DNA of 64,000 nt from Oscillatoria nigro-viridis PCC 7112 (GCF_000317475.1 NC_019729.1:634501-698500), one strand, 5' to 3'; shown: positions 33,598 to 45,065, counted from the stretch's first letter. Numbers and translations: made by a program. The notes: generated from the letters alone by a model not told the origin.

Positions 33598-34686
33598 ATG
33601 GAAATAGGCGTCCCCAAGGAAATCAAGGATTTGGAGTTTCGAGTCGGGCTTAGCCCCACAAGTGTCCGGGCTTGTTCGGACAAAGGCCACACAGTTTTTG
33701 TAGAAACGAATGCTGGTGCTGGGGCCGGTTTCGCGGACGAGGACTATGTTCAAGCAGGGGCTAAGATTGTCTTCAAGGCTTCAGATGTCTGGAAGCGCGA
33801 ACTAATTGTTAAAGTTAAGGAACCGCTGCCTGCTGAGTATCCGCTGATGCAAAAAGAGCAGTTGCTGTTTACATACTTGCACTTGGCTGCCGATCGCACA
33901 TTAACCCAGCATTTAATCAGCAGCGGAGTCCAGGCCATCGCCTACGAAACCGTCGAACTCCCGGACAGAAAATTGCCGCTGCTGACGCCGATGAGCATTA
34001 TTGCAGGCCGTTTGGCCGTGCAGTTCGGAGCTCGGTTTCTGGAACGACAGCAAGGTGGCAGAGGAGTGCTTTTGGGTGGTGTACCGGGGGTAAGACCGGG
34101 TAAAGTTGTGATTTTGGGCGGCGGGATTGTCGGCACAGAAGCAGCCAGAATTGCTGTAGGAATGGGCGCTAGAGTGCAGATTTTAGAAGTAAATGTCGAT
34201 CGCTTAGCCTACTTGGAAACTCTGTTCGGTTCCCGAGTAGAATACCTCTACAGCAGTCCTTTGCAAATTGAAGCAGTTGTTCCCGATGCTGATTTGTTAA
34301 TCGGTGCGGTTTTGGTTCCGGGGAAAAAAGCTCCGGTGCTAGTTTCTCGCGAATTTGTTGCGAATATGCACCCCGGTTCTGTGATTGTTGACGTAGCCGT
34401 TGACCAAGGCGGCTGCGTGGAAACTTTGCGGGTAACTTCTCACACAAATCCTACTTATGTTGAGGAAGAAGTCGTGCATTACGGCGTGCCTAATATGCCC
34501 GGTGCCGTGCCTTGGACTGCGACTCAAGCTTTGAATAACAGCACTTTGCCTTATGTTTTGCAGTTGGCAAATAACGGGATTAAAGCTTTGGAAATAAATC
34601 CGAGTTTGGGGAAGGGATTGAACGTGCAGAACCACCGATTGGTGCATCCGGCCGTGCGCGAGGTTTTCCCCGATTTTGCCGATTAG
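33598..34686 (+). CDS. ald: Alanine dehydrogenase
   Basis: This 362-residue enzyme reversibly deaminates alanine to pyruvate and ammonia with NAD+. It has the N-terminal signature MEIGVPKEIKDLEFRVGLSP, K-E-P in VKVKEPLPAEY, FTYLHLAAD with the catalytic His, the Rossmann loop ILGGGIVGTEAARIAVGMGA, and VDVAVDQGGCVE followed by NMPGAVPWTA. Length is normal. A partial, inactive copy of its 3' half lies at 10378-10735. In the mRNA leader no NtcA site was recognised. Confidence 0.96.
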   Translation: MEIGVPKEIKDLEFRVGLSPTSVRACSDKGHTVFVETNAGAGAGFADEDYVQAGAKIVFKASDVWKRELIVKVKEPLPAEYPLMQKEQLLFTYLHLAADRTLTQHLISSGVQAIAYETVELPDRKLPLLTPMSIIAGRLAVQFGARFLERQQGGRGVLLGGVPGVRPGKVVILGGGIVGTEAARIAVGMGARVQILEVNVDRLAYLETLFGSRVEYLYSSPLQIEAVVPDADLLIGAVLVPGKKAPVLVSREFVANMHPGSVIVDVAVDQGGCVETLRVTSHTNPTYVEEEVVHYGVPNMPGAVPWTATQALNNSTLPYVLQLANNGIKALEINPSLGKGLNVQNHRLVHPAVREVFPDFAD

Positions 34687-35017
34687 ATTCCCACTTTTTT
34701 TAAGTAAGCTGTCCCGCATCTAAATTGTATTTTGGTGCGGGTAGGAGCAACAGTTCAGGGGGTGAAAACCCCGTCTTGACCCGTAACTAACAAAGGTTAG
34801 ACCGATTTATGGTAGTAAAAAAAGATGGGGTCAATTGGCTCTCCTGAGTTTATGGTGTAAAATGTACCTAATAATACATCCCACATTCCGCAGATATTCT
34901 ATATGATTTAATTTTAAAAAAAATCAGAATTGTCAAAACCTCAAATGATTGCTATGCAATCATTTGAGGTTTTTTTAAGGTATAATAATTAGTGCAATTA
35001 GAGCAACCCTTAAAACC
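34687..35017. other. Intergenic region between ald and the transposase
   Basis: No gene. It contains the transposase-side hairpin at 34939-34976, ald 3' flank, and the sequence TTATGGTGTAAAATGTACC. An insertion sequence boundary should be here, but no terminal repeat was identified. Confidence 0.4.
34939..34976 (+). terminator. Strong hairpin upstream of the transposase
   Basis: CCTCAAATGATTGC (34939-34952) pairs perfectly with GCAATCATTTGAGG (34956-34969) and is followed by seven T and preceded by AAAA. It works as a terminator on either strand and would shield the insertion sequence from outside transcription. Confidence 0.75.
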
Positions 35018-36684
35018 ATGAAAAAGCCCTCGGAAGCTATAAATATCGTAAATTTAGACCCTGCAGGGAATAGTAGCGGGGATAATAGACGAAATGGAAT
35101 TAGTAGAAGAAGTCAACAAAAAAATTGGAATAAGAACTAAAGAAACTCTCAGCCCAGGACAAGTAATGAAAGCAATGATTTTGAACGGATTGGGATTTTT
35201 GAGCGCCCCAATCTACCTATTTGACAGTTTTTTTCTGGGAAAAGCAACAGAACATCTAATTGGAGAAGGAGTAACACCAGAACAATTTGCCGGATGACAG
35301 AATCGGGAGAGCATTAGACAAATATCATCAAGCTGGAACGACAAAATTATTCACAGCAATTGCCATGAAAGTGGCTCTAAAGTTTCAAGTTTCAATGAAA
35401 AGCGTTCACTTAGACAGCAGTTCAATATCAGTAGAAGGAGCATACAAAAACTGTCAGGGAAATAGCCAGGAAGTTGAGACAGAATCTGAAGACACAGAAT
35501 CTTCCATGAAAACCATAAAAATCGTTCACGGCTATTCAAGAGATCAAAGACCAGACCTCAAACAATTTATGATTGACACAATCGTAACTGGAGATGGAGA
35601 CGTGCCATTGTATCTCAAAATAGATGACGGAAACGCCGATGATAAAAGTGTCTTTGTTGCGAGATTGAAAGAATTTAAAAAACAATGGACATTTGACGGA
35701 ATCTGTGTAGCAGACAGTGCCTTATACACAGCAGAAAATTTGTCAGCAATGGCAGGAATGAAATGGATAACCAGAGTGCCATTAAGCATACAAGAAGCTC
35801 AAGATAAAATCTGCAATATTGAAGATAGTGACTGGGAAAAATCTCAAATAAAAGGCTATAAAATAGCAACTAGAACCAGTGAGTATGCCAAGAGCAAGCA
35901 AAGATGGCTGGTAATAGAAAGTGAAATCAGAAAGCAAGCAGATCTTAAAAAAATAATTAAGCAAGTAGAGAAACAGTCAGAATCAGCAAAAGCTAGACTG
36001 CATAAACTGTCTAAACAAAACTTTGCTTGTATTGCCGATGCAGAAATTGCAATAAAAAAGTTATCAGACTCATGGAAGTATCACCAAATAACAGAAATTA
36101 AATCTCAAGAAAAGCCAGTTAAAACAACAAAAAAAAAGCTCAAAAATTCGAGCGAGACACAAACAATAGTCTATCAAGTGACGGGTGAAATAGAACCCCT
36201 AAATTCAGCAATCGAAGCGGAAAAAGTCAAAGCTGGGAGATTTATATTAGCCACAAACATCTTAGACACTAAAGCAGTGAGTAATTTAGAGGTATTATCG
36301 GAATACAAAGCGCAGCAAAGTAATGAGAGAGGATTTAGATTTATCAAAGATCCTTTATTTTTTACTTCGAGTGTATTCGTGAAAAAGCCGGAGCGAGTTG
36401 AAGCAATCGGAATGATAATGGGACTGTGTTTGTTGGTATATAACCTGGCGCAAAAGAAATTGAGACAACAATTATCAGCTACCAACGATCGAGTTAAAAA
36501 TCAGGTAAAGAAATTGACTGATAAGCCGACAATACGGTGGATATTTCAGATGTTCCAGGCGGTACATTTAGTGACTATAAATGGAGCGAAGCAGGTCAGT
36601 AATTTAACCGAGGAGCGTCAAGATATCTTGCGGTATTTAGGAGAGTATTGCTGTCAATACTATTTAATGTTTTCGAGTGAATAA
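35018..36684 (+). pseudogene. IS1634-family transposase, frameshifted twice
   Basis: Reading in three successive frames gives one continuous family protein: MKKPSEAINIVNLD (35018-), then LQGIVAGIIDEMELVEEV through VTPEQFA (to 35297), then DDRIGRALDKYHQAGTTKLF to the stop at 36684. The first break (near 35063) lacks two bases, the second (near 35292) has one extra G. The main frame holds the DDE-type core (KSVHLDSSSISVEG, PLYLKIDDGNADDKSVFV, WITRVPLSIQEAQ) and GRFILATN. There is no recognisable slippery site. It is most likely inactive. Terminal repeats were not found. Confidence 0.82.
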
Positions 36685-36872
36685 CGATTGAGTTCGAGGT
36701 GTAGATATTTGTAAATAATTTTCATTAATTAGTCAAGATAATTTGCTCTTGGCATAAGTTGCCTTGCTTTAAAAAAATGATTGACCGCGATAAAAAGCAA
36801 TGTGAATATGTGAGAAAAAGTCAATGATTTCAAATTACTTAATTTAGCTAAATTCAACAACCTTCTGTAACG

Positions 36873-37286
36873 CTAACACTGCATTATTTCAGCCCAAAAT
36901 GGTTTGGCTTCCAAGTTTTCACAACTGATAAAAAAATCCGACCCACATCTGCGGAATGTGAGTTCGATGCGGTGCCGCATTCCGGCAACAGAATCGTCAG
37001 CTAAACCGACGACGGTTTGGACAATTACGGCTGTTTCTCGCGTGGGATATTCAACTGAAATTTGGTCGCTTTTTCTGCCTTCAGATTCTGTGTCGCTGCT
37101 AAAGAGTTTTGCTGCGATATCTTTGGGGTTGGAGACGGTAATTTGGCGATCGCCCAGGAACTGTTTGACGTTAATTGATTCGTAGTTCGATCGGGCGGCG
37201 GGCTGCCCCATTGCTGCGATGGGAATTTGGATGCAGGCGAAAACAGCTAGGAAAAAGAGCGATCGCTTGACAATTGATTGGTTCAT
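36873..37286 (-). CDS. Hypothetical secreted protein
   Basis: This 137-residue product has a signal peptide (KRSLFFLAVFACIQIPIAAM, cut near AMG-QPA) and a mature part with three cysteines (RRCGSDFFISCENL, MQC). No family is recognised. It begins with a 4-bp ATGA overlap with the GST gene stop, so both are probably on one transcript. A periplasmic location is predicted. Confidence 0.65.
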   Translation of the reverse strand: MNQSIVKRSLFFLAVFACIQIPIAAMGQPAARSNYESINVKQFLGDRQITVSNPKDIAAKLFSSDTESEGRKSDQISVEYPTRETAVIVQTVVGLADDSVAGMRHRIELTFRRCGSDFFISCENLEAKPFWAEIMQC

Positions 37287-37945
37287 GAGGCTTCAGAGTG
37301 TGCCAGAAACTTTTGTCTGCGAGATACAAAAGCCGCCAAATCTGCCTCGGTGAATTGAGTTTGCTGCCATGAGGGACGGGCAAGCAGGCGATCGCACCAA
37401 GCTTGAATTTTAGGATAGCCGTCTAGGGGAACATCAACCCAAGATAGCAAGGGCACGACGGTGCCGGCAACGCACTCGGCAAACGTGACACTGTTGCTAG
37501 CGAAAAAAGGGCGATCGTCCAGCAAGCCTTCAAAGAATTTCAACACAGTATCGACTTTTTCCTTAGCCTTTGCGATTTCCTGCGGTTGGGGAGTTCCCCA
37601 GCCCATTTTTTCACTGCTTAGCGGGTTAAGTCCCGGCAGAAGTTCGTTAACCGTGACCAGTTCTACCATCCTCACAACTGCCAAATCTTTCGGATCTTTC
37701 GGCAGCATTGTCGGTTCGGGATACTTCGTTTCTAGATAGTCAAGAATTGCCATAGACTCGACGACAGTGAAGTCATCATCGACCAAAACAGGGATGCGGT
37801 GAAAAGGATTGATTGCGACAAACTCAGGCTGCAAGTGATCGCCGTCCAAGTGGATTTCTACCAATTCAAAGTCGAGGTTTTTTTCTAAGAGGGCGATCCA
37901 GACGCGGCGGGAGTTTGGGGAAATTGGGGTGTGGTAAAGTTTCAT
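37283..37945 (-). CDS. Glutathione S-transferase family protein
   Basis: The 220-residue protein has a thioredoxin-fold N-terminus (MKLYHTPISPNSRRVWIALL) with S11-type active residue, FHRIPVLVDDDFTVVESMA for the glutathione gamma-Glu site, and an all-helical C-terminal half (FFASNSVTFAECVAGTVVPL). Cytosolic detoxification or peroxide defence is the family role; the substrate is not known. First gene of a two-gene minus-strand unit. Confidence 0.9.
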   Translation of the reverse strand: MKLYHTPISPNSRRVWIALLEKNLDFELVEIHLDGDHLQPEFVAINPFHRIPVLVDDDFTVVESMAILDYLETKYPEPTMLPKDPKDLAVVRMVELVTVNELLPGLNPLSSEKMGWGTPQPQEIAKAKEKVDTVLKFFEGLLDDRPFFASNSVTFAECVAGTVVPLLSWVDVPLDGYPKIQAWCDRLLARPSWQQTQFTEADLAAFVSRRQKFLAHSEAS

Positions 37946-38034
37946 AAATGGTGGGGGTGGTTATTGAGAGGTAATAAAAGCCACATTTTGATTATGCACT
38001 TAGGCGGATCAGTTTTTGCTGCCTTCTCTCAAAG

Positions 38035-38364
38035 TTATTCGAGAGCTTGATATGAAATTGCTCTGATATGTTCACATGCCTCCTCTGCTGTCATCGCTTC
38101 GATAGTTTCCCACTCGGCAAAAGTCTCTTCCAGGGCTTCAGATAGTGCTTGTTCATAAGCGATATCTTCCCGTTCAGTAGTATTCTGATCTAAAGTTGTC
38201 GTCATGTCTGCTAGTAGAAGCTCTAAAAATTTAATATCGTTGCCTAGATCGGCAGCCTCATCCTCATCTACCTCTTCAATTACCTGCAAACGTTCTTGAT
38301 AGCCATTGATTTGATGTTCAATGGCTTCTATAATAAACCTTAAATCTTTAAATGATAGATTCAT
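38035..38364 (-). CDS. Acidic hypothetical protein
   Basis: The 109-residue protein is very acidic (over 25 percent D+E by eye), helical, with DLRFIIEAIEHQINGYQERL and FLELLLADMTTTLDQNTTER. Similar small proteins occur beside toxin-antitoxin genes in cyanobacteria. It lies 27 bp downstream of the next gene on the same strand. Function unknown. Confidence 0.6.
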   Translation of the reverse strand: MNLSFKDLRFIIEAIEHQINGYQERLQVIEEVDEDEAADLGNDIKFLELLLADMTTTLDQNTTEREDIAYEQALSEALEETFAEWETIEAMTAEEACEHIRAISYQALE

Positions 38365-38391
38365 GTTAGCTTACTATCCTATAAATCACCT

Positions 38392-38751
38392 CTACAGGTA
38401 GTATGAGGGGTCGATTTCAGAGTCATCGTCAGAGGTACGTTCGGCACGAATCTCGTCCATAATTTCCTGAAAATCTGGATCGTCTTTAAACACACCCGCA
38501 AATTGCATCCAGGTGGGTTCTGAAGCCTGAATCGGTACTTCCCAGGAAATAGCTTCAATATGCTTAAGTCGTTCTAAAAATGTGGTTTGAAGTTGGGTAA
38601 TTGCTTCTTCCCTAGTTGCTGCTTCAACTCGACAGTGCGGAAACTCGAAAACAGAAGCAGAAACCTGTCCTGATGATAGGGTTTCTAACAGGAGTGTCAC
38701 TTTTAATTGGCTAGAGGGTTGGGATTGCAATACATTTAAGCTTGTTACCAT
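38392..38751 (-). CDS. Antitoxin-like protein
   Basis: The 119-residue protein has a HicB-like beta start (SGQVSASVFEFPHCRVEAA, TREEAITQLQTTFLERLK) and an unstructured acidic end with FAGVFKDDPDFQEIMDEIRA, the pattern of cyanobacterial antitoxins paired with PIN toxins. It is 188 bp downstream of the VapC gene on the same strand, further apart than usual. Confidence 0.65.
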   Translation of the reverse strand: MVTSLNVLQSQPSSQLKVTLLLETLSSGQVSASVFEFPHCRVEAATREEAITQLQTTFLERLKHIEAISWEVPIQASEPTWMQFAGVFKDDPDFQEIMDEIRAERTSDDDSEIDPSYYL

Positions 38752-38939
38752 GTTTAAATCACGATTTTTAAGTGCTGTCTTGATTGTATCGCAGAAAAAA
38801 AATCCCTCACTATTTCAGGCAAGGGGCGATCGCTGTGAACCCAAAGTCACACTAAATCCCGATGGATGAATGTTGGGTTTTATCCCCCAACGCAGCATAC
38901 GGAAAAGCAGCAATGCCTTCGGCGGGATTCCCCAACGCA

Positions 38940-39392
38940 CTACAGCGTCCAATCTTCGATTAAAAGTCCGGGAACTTGCCCAAAGTCTCGTTTGTTGCGA
39001 GTGATCGCCGTAGCACCGATAGACAAGGCAATGGCAGCGATCCGCATATCTTTTTCCAGGCGATTTTTTCGCAAGGGCGGGTTATCTTTTAACAGTTTCT
39101 TGAGACAAGTATCAGCTTCCGGTGTAAAGTCCAGTACCTCAATAGTTTGGAGATATTTTACAGTTGTCCAAAGTTTAGAATAGAGTCCAGGTAAGTTATG
39201 CACTAGGGACGGATCGTTAATCCTGCCAACCCAGCCATTGAAAAGTTCTTGAACCGTAACAATAGTGACGGAAATCTCATGTTTTGCTGCGTTGGCGATA
39301 ACTTGAGGACTATTCTGGAGAATGAGTGAAACGTGATCGGTATCCAGAATACATTTTTTAGAGGGGGAAACGGTTTTTTGCGGCATTTTCAA
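38940..39392 (-). CDS. VapC-like PIN domain RNase
   Basis: The 150-residue protein has the PIN acidic residues in CILDTDHVSLIL, VTVQELFNGW, LEKDMRIAAIALSIG and AITRNKRDFGQVPGL. The N-terminal D18-x-D20, E45-type and D-R-I-A-A block fits the VapC group of site-specific RNA nucleases. The antitoxin is probably the downstream gene at 38392. Confidence 0.85.
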   Translation of the reverse strand: MKMPQKTVSPSKKCILDTDHVSLILQNSPQVIANAAKHEISVTIVTVQELFNGWVGRINDPSLVHNLPGLYSKLWTTVKYLQTIEVLDFTPEADTCLKKLLKDNPPLRKNRLEKDMRIAAIALSIGATAITRNKRDFGQVPGLLIEDWTL

Positions 39393-39470
39393 TCCTCTGC
39401 AAGAGAAAGAAATTAACTGTTAACGCAGGATTAGGTTTTTGGGTATAACCTCGCTCGCGTTTGATTACAG

Positions 39471-39508
39471 AGGGACGGGGACCTTATACAGAGGGACGGG
39501 GGCTTTAT
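39471..39508 (+). repeat. Two-unit direct repeat (ACAGAGGGACGGGG)
   Basis: TTACAGAGGGACGGGGACC and TACAGAGGGACGGGGGCTT lie in tandem with a 21-bp period, upstream of the VapC gene. Confidence 0.6.
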
Positions 39509-39581
39509 AGATTGAGCGTTTAGTTAATTTCGCTTGAGAGTTAAAGTTATGCCTATGCTAAAAACCGTTACCAAAATAACA

Positions 39582-39603
39582 GGGCGGGCCCTAAAGCCCG
39601 CCC
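39582..39603 (-). terminator. G/C hairpin after groEL
   Basis: GGGCGGGC and GCCCGCCC pair across CCTAAA just 25 bp beyond the groEL stop. It resembles the hairpin at 51652-51672 after the phytase-like gene. There is no T-run, so the terminator role is tentative. Confidence 0.5.
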
Positions 39604-39628
39604 CATCAAACGATCGACTATCGATTAA

Positions 39629-41326
<1,698 letters not shown>

Positions 41327-41410
41327 TCATTTGTCCCGTGTCATTAGTTGTTTGGCGGCGTTGGCTTTAAACTAATGACTGATGACTAAGGACTGATGAC
41401 TAATGATTAA

Positions 41411-41722
41411 TTAGTTAACGATCGCCAGAATGTCTTTTTCTGCCAGCAAGACGTATTCGTCGGTGCCGAGTTTGATGTCGGTGCCGGCGTATTTCGAGTA
41501 GAGAACTTTGTCGCCGACTTTGACTTCCATTTCAGTGCGGCTGCCGTCGTCGTTGCGCTTGCCGGGGCCCACGGCCGCGACTTCGCCTACTTGGGGCTTT
41601 TCCTTAGCTGTGTCGGGCAGAAGGATGCCGCCGGCGGTTTTTTCTTCGCTAGCGCTTACTTTCACGAACACGCGCTCGCCTAACGGTTTAACGGTAGAAA
41701 CACTCAGTGATACTGCTGCCAT
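41411..41722 (-). CDS. groES: Co-chaperonin GroES (Hsp10)
   Basis: The 103-residue protein has [20 protein letters not shown], the mobile loop [24 protein letters not shown], and [20 protein letters not shown]. It caps GroEL. It is the first gene of groESL, under the CIRCE element upstream. Confidence 0.97.
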   Translation of the reverse strand: MAAVSLSVSTVKPLGERVFVKVSASEEKTAGGILLPDTAKEKPQVGEVAAVGPGKRNDDGSRTEMEVKVGDKVLYSKYAGTDIKLGTDEYVLLAEKDILAIVN

Positions 41723-41808
41723 AAATATATCTCCAGATTACAGATTGTCGTCAGTCAGTTGTCAGGGGTCACAATGAAAGCAACAGCGGACTACTTACAA
41801 CTGACATA

Positions 41809-41835
41809 TTAGCACTCTCGACTCATGAGTGCTAA
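41809..41835 (-). promoter_or_regulatory. CIRCE operator (HrcA site) of groESL
   Basis: TTAGCACTC-N9-GAGTGCTAA is a perfect CIRCE inverted repeat, 87 bp upstream of the groES start. HrcA represses groESL through it until heat stress. On the minus strand, TTAGCA and TAATAT in the same element are placed (18-bp spacing) as a -35/-10 pair, so binding would block RNA polymerase. Confidence 0.95.
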
Positions 41836-41899
41836 TTTAGCTTTTGTCAGGGGCGATCGCAACTTACTTGTCAGTACGGGTTCCCGAACCGACAATGAG

Positions 41900-41968
41900 T
41901 AGGAGGGAAGCAGAGGGGGAGAGAGGGGGAGAGAGGGAGAGAGAGGGAGAGGGGAAGAGAGGGAGAAG
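41900..41968 (+). repeat. Purine tract (GAGAGGGGGAGA units)
   Basis: A run of AGAGGGGG, GAGAGGGAG and GAAGAGAGGG units of nearly pure A/G extends for about 70 bp between the groESL promoter and the 2Fe-2S gene. Related tracts lie near 9019 and inside the ABC transporter gene near 56600. Confidence 0.8.
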
Positions 41969-42133
41969 GGGAAAGAGCCATTCGCGAAAAAGCCCGGATT
42001 TCGACTTGTTAGGCGTTTAAAACTTGCCTCTTGCTTGCCCTCAATTTCTGAATTGTAAAAAACCTAGCCTTGAGACGGGAGGCAGGGGGGCTGTGGTGAT
42101 GACTTTCGATCGCTAACCAATTACTGTTGACGA

Positions 42134-42568
42134 ATGAATAAAATGCTTGAACCTAACGATGAATCTTGCAGCCAAGGCTTGAGCGCTTGCGTCCAAAGCC
42201 TTGGCATCGCTCAAATCGAGCGGCATATTTTTATCTGTGCCGACCAAACCGTGCCCAAGTGCTGTTCGCGGCAAACCAGTCTGGAGGCGTGGAATTACTT
42301 AAAAAAACGCTTGCAAGAATTGGGGTTGGACAAGCCAAGTGCCACTCGACCAACCTGTGTCTTTCGCACGAAAGCCAATTGCCTGCGAGTGTGCGCGTCT
42401 GGCCCGATTATGGTAGTCTATCCAGACGGAGTGTGGTATCGCGACGTTACTCCCGCCGTCATTGAGAGAATTATTCAGGAACATCTCCTAAACTCAAAGG
42501 TCGTTCAAGAATACGCTTTCTTGACTCATCCTTTGCCTGTGCCTGCACAGGCCCAGCCAGACATTTAA
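42134..42568 (+). CDS. Thioredoxin-like [2Fe-2S] ferredoxin domain protein
   Basis: The 144-residue protein has [36 protein letters not shown] and [20 protein letters not shown]. The cysteines in CADQ...KCC and C...C-L-R-V-C correspond to the four ligands of the thioredoxin-like 2Fe-2S family (as in the NuoE-like and Shethna-type ferredoxins). It probably carries electrons or senses redox state in the cytoplasm. It has its own unit; the partner is unknown. Confidence 0.82.
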   Translation: MNKMLEPNDESCSQGLSACVQSLGIAQIERHIFICADQTVPKCCSRQTSLEAWNYLKKRLQELGLDKPSATRPTCVFRTKANCLRVCASGPIMVVYPDGVWYRDVTPAVIERIIQEHLLNSKVVQEYAFLTHPLPVPAQAQPDI

Positions 42569-43219
42569 GTGTAGCGCTGTTGAAAGCACAGGGTTATAGG
42601 TAAAGTGTTAAATTTAAGGTTAAGGGTGAGAATTTGAGACAGTTTGGCGTCCGGGCGATCGCACCTGCTACAGCTCAATAAAACTGTAGTTAGGTTCTTG
42701 TCTTCCTTGTGCGGTTTCCCGTGTTCCTTGTGTTTCTCAAAAGGTACAGTAAAAAAAATCGATCGGAGCAACTGTGAAATTTTGTGCAAAAATTTCTCAG
42801 TGGCAGACACTAAGCAGGTTGCCAAACTACACTAGAAACAGTTAAATACGTAAGTAGGGAGTCTGCTTAAATTTCTCTATATCAGAAGTATCATTTAAAA
42901 CCGGGGCATTAACCTGAAATTGAACCGATCGAGATTAAAGATATTTAACTTGCGCTCTGTTAGGGAATCTCCAATCAATCAAGGTCGATCTTGACAGGGC
43001 GATCGTCGATTACAGGTTTGGGCTGCGTTCCAGGTCGCAAGACACTCGCAAACAGCCATCGATTATAGGTTGGGAAGCGGTAATACCCGCCCCGCTTTCC
43101 CTCACCGCCATCCCTTCAGCCGATCGTCGTCCTCCACTCCCAGCCGGGTGGCGGGGGACTGACCGAAAAAACAGAAGTGAAAACAAGGAAGTGTGCGGGA
43201 TACTTTAGCGGGAATAAAC
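42569..43219. other. 650-bp gene-free region before the response regulator
   Basis: No coding region is supported on either strand. There are CTTCCTTGTGCGG-type short repeats near 42700 and a GC-rich stretch with CCGATCGTCG near 43120. The regulator promoter must lie in the last part. Confidence 0.4.
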
Positions 43220-43870
43220 ATGACAAAGGACAATAATTCAGGAGAACAAAAACGGCTGATGCTGGTTGACGACGACCCCAATTTGATCTTGCTGGTCAAG
43301 GACTACTTAGAGTTTCGGGGTTACAACGTCATTACAGCAGAAAACGGCAGAGACGCTCTGGAAAAACTAGAACAAGAAGTTCCCGACTTGATGATCTGCG
43401 ACGTGATGATGCCGGAAATGGACGGCTACACTTTAGTCAAACACATCAGAGAAGACCCTCGCACGAGCTGGATTCCGGTTCTTTTCTTGTCCGCAAAAGG
43501 TCAAAGTTCAGACCGAGTAAAAGGCTTGAGCACTGGGGCTGACGTTTATATAGTCAAGCCTTTTGAACCAGAAGAACTGGTAGCCCAAGTGGAATCTTCT
43601 CTGAAAGCAGCATCCCGCTTGATTCGCCACTCAAATCCCGGTATGGAGAGCGGCCCAAAAATTAAGGCGCGCCGCAATGTCGAATTGACTCCCACTGAGT
43701 TAAAGGTGGTACAGTTGCTGGCGCAGGGTATGGCAAACCGCCAGATCGCAGACGTGATGAATGTCAGCCAGCGGACGATCGAAAGCCACGTCAGCAATAT
43801 GCTCGGCAAAACAGGTCTGCACAACCGGACAGAGTTAGCACGCTGGGCTCTTGAAAGCAAAAAGGCTTGA
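43220..43870 (+). CDS. NarL/LuxR-type response regulator (Rre1/Ycf29-like)
   Basis: From the ATG at 43220 (GCGGGAATAAAC before it gives a GGGA site) the product has 216 residues. The receiver holds the acidic pair VDDDP, the phospho-site D in MICDVMMPEMDGY, and K in YIVKPFEPEEL. The effector is a LuxR-type helix-turn-helix (LTPTELKVVQLLAQGMANRQ, IADVMNVSQRTIESHVSNML). The order and wording resemble the cyanobacterial/plastid Ycf29 (Rre1) regulator linked to stress genes. The name is by likeness only; the sensor kinase is not in the window. Confidence 0.85.
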   Translation: MTKDNNSGEQKRLMLVDDDPNLILLVKDYLEFRGYNVITAENGRDALEKLEQEVPDLMICDVMMPEMDGYTLVKHIREDPRTSWIPVLFLSAKGQSSDRVKGLSTGADVYIVKPFEPEELVAQVESSLKAASRLIRHSNPGMESGPKIKARRNVELTPTELKVVQLLAQGMANRQIADVMNVSQRTIESHVSNMLGKTGLHNRTELARWALESKKA

Positions 43871-44207
43871 GCGGAGGTAGTCTGCGCTATGAAATCAGGG
43901 GAGCAAAATCTACTGCTATGCGCTTCGGTATGTCTGCTTGGCGGTAGGGCCCGCGAGGCGGTAGTTTGAAGGCGCCATTAACCTTGACACGGCAGCCGGT
44001 ATTGAGTTACTAGGCGTATAGTTTGTGAAGATCCCTCGCTCAAATGCAAGGAGGGTTAAAAGAACCCTCTGGCGGTAGAGCCGAAAATATGAAATACTGG
44101 GGAGATGGAGTTTTCTGAAGTCTAATCTATTGCCTCAGTTAGCTCCATGTTGCTAAAATGTGATATTTAGATTAACTTCTTTCTACAATTATTAGGTCTA
44201 AGTTTCT
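43871..44207. other. Intergenic region with GGCGGTAG repeats and a hairpin
   Basis: No gene. TTGGCGGTAGGGCC, GAGGCGGTAGTTTG and CTGGCGGTAGAGCC occur at about 43939, 43955 and 44070. GAGGGTT and AACCCTC form a hairpin near 44051-44069. An unrecognised small RNA is possible. Confidence 0.4.
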
Positions 44208-44729
44208 ATGACAAACTTAATGAACCGCCTTTCTATTTTTGTGGACGGGAACAATATGTTCTACGCTCAACAAAAGAACGGTTGGTTTTTTGATCCTCGC
44301 AGGGTGCTCGAATATTTCAAAACTTCGCAGCCGAATGTCATGTTGATTAATGCTTTCTGGTATACGGGGCTGAAAGACCCCCAAGATCAAAGGGGATTTC
44401 GAGATGCTTTGATCAGTCTAGGTTACACGGTTCGCACTAAAATTCTCAAGGAATATTACGACGATGCTTCGGGCAGATATTCTCAAAAGGCTAATTTAGA
44501 CATAGAGATTGTGGTTGATATGTTTAATACCGTGGATCAATACGACCAAGTTGTGCTGTTTAGCGGGGATGGCGATTTTGAGCGGGCGATCGAGCTGCTC
44601 CGCTCGAAAAATACTCATATTACTGTGGTATCAACCGAAGGAATGATTGCTAGAGAGTTACGAAATGCTACAGATAGGTATATAGACCTAAATGAAATTA
44701 GGGAACATATCGAGAAGATGGATTATTAG
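44208..44729 (+). CDS. LabA-like NYN domain protein
   Basis: The 173-residue protein matches the NYN (PIN-like nuclease) fold of LabA: LSIFVDGNNMFYAQQ, AFWYTGLKDPQDQRGFRDAL, SQKANLDIEIVVDMF and FSGDGDFERAIELLRSKN, and then ARELRNATDRYIDLNEIR. The acidic residues of D-x-N, D-I-E and D-G-D are the putative metal site. In Synechococcus LabA and LalA take part in negative feedback of clock-controlled genes parallel to SasA. Whether this is true LabA or the paralogue LalA cannot be told by eye. Confidence 0.9.
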   Translation: MTNLMNRLSIFVDGNNMFYAQQKNGWFFDPRRVLEYFKTSQPNVMLINAFWYTGLKDPQDQRGFRDALISLGYTVRTKILKEYYDDASGRYSQKANLDIEIVVDMFNTVDQYDQVVLFSGDGDFERAIELLRSKNTHITVVSTEGMIARELRNATDRYIDLNEIREHIEKMDY

Positions 44730-45000
44730 TCAGTAGTTAGTAGTTATTAGTCATTAGTCAGTAGTTAGTAGTTATTAGTCATTAGTCAGTAGTTATTAGT
44801 CATTAGTTATGGGTTATGGGTTATGGGTTATTAATTATTCGTTATTGGCGCGAAACACGGGACTGGTGCCCCCGCCCAAAAACGCATACTTGCTTTCCGA
44901 TAGGAGCCGCCAGTAGCCCAAAAATTTAGACTAAGGTTTAAGTTCCCAGATTCATCTGTGGAGTAAATCTAAAATCTAAAATCTAAAATCTAAAATCGAC
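44730..45000 (+). repeat. TAGTCAT/TAGTTAG and AAAATCT heptamer tracts
   Basis: From 44730 to about 44840 there are TTAGTCA, GTAGTTA and TATGGGT type units in tandem, then near 44967-44998 four AAAATCT units. No coding potential. The leuA promoter must be in or after the second tract. Confidence 0.8.
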
Positions 45001-45065
45001 TGACTGGAGGCTAAAAATCCAGAAAAACGGACAAGTAACAATCAGGAAAACACTTTTTTAGAGCT

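Noticed and set aside
34939-34976. Terminal inverted repeat of the insertion sequence
   Set aside because: The palindrome has no partner after the transposase stop at 36684, so it is a terminator-like hairpin, not an end repeat.
35287-35300. Programmed frameshift in the transposase
   Set aside because: No A-rich or slippery heptamer occurs at the break and a second unrelated break exists near 35063.
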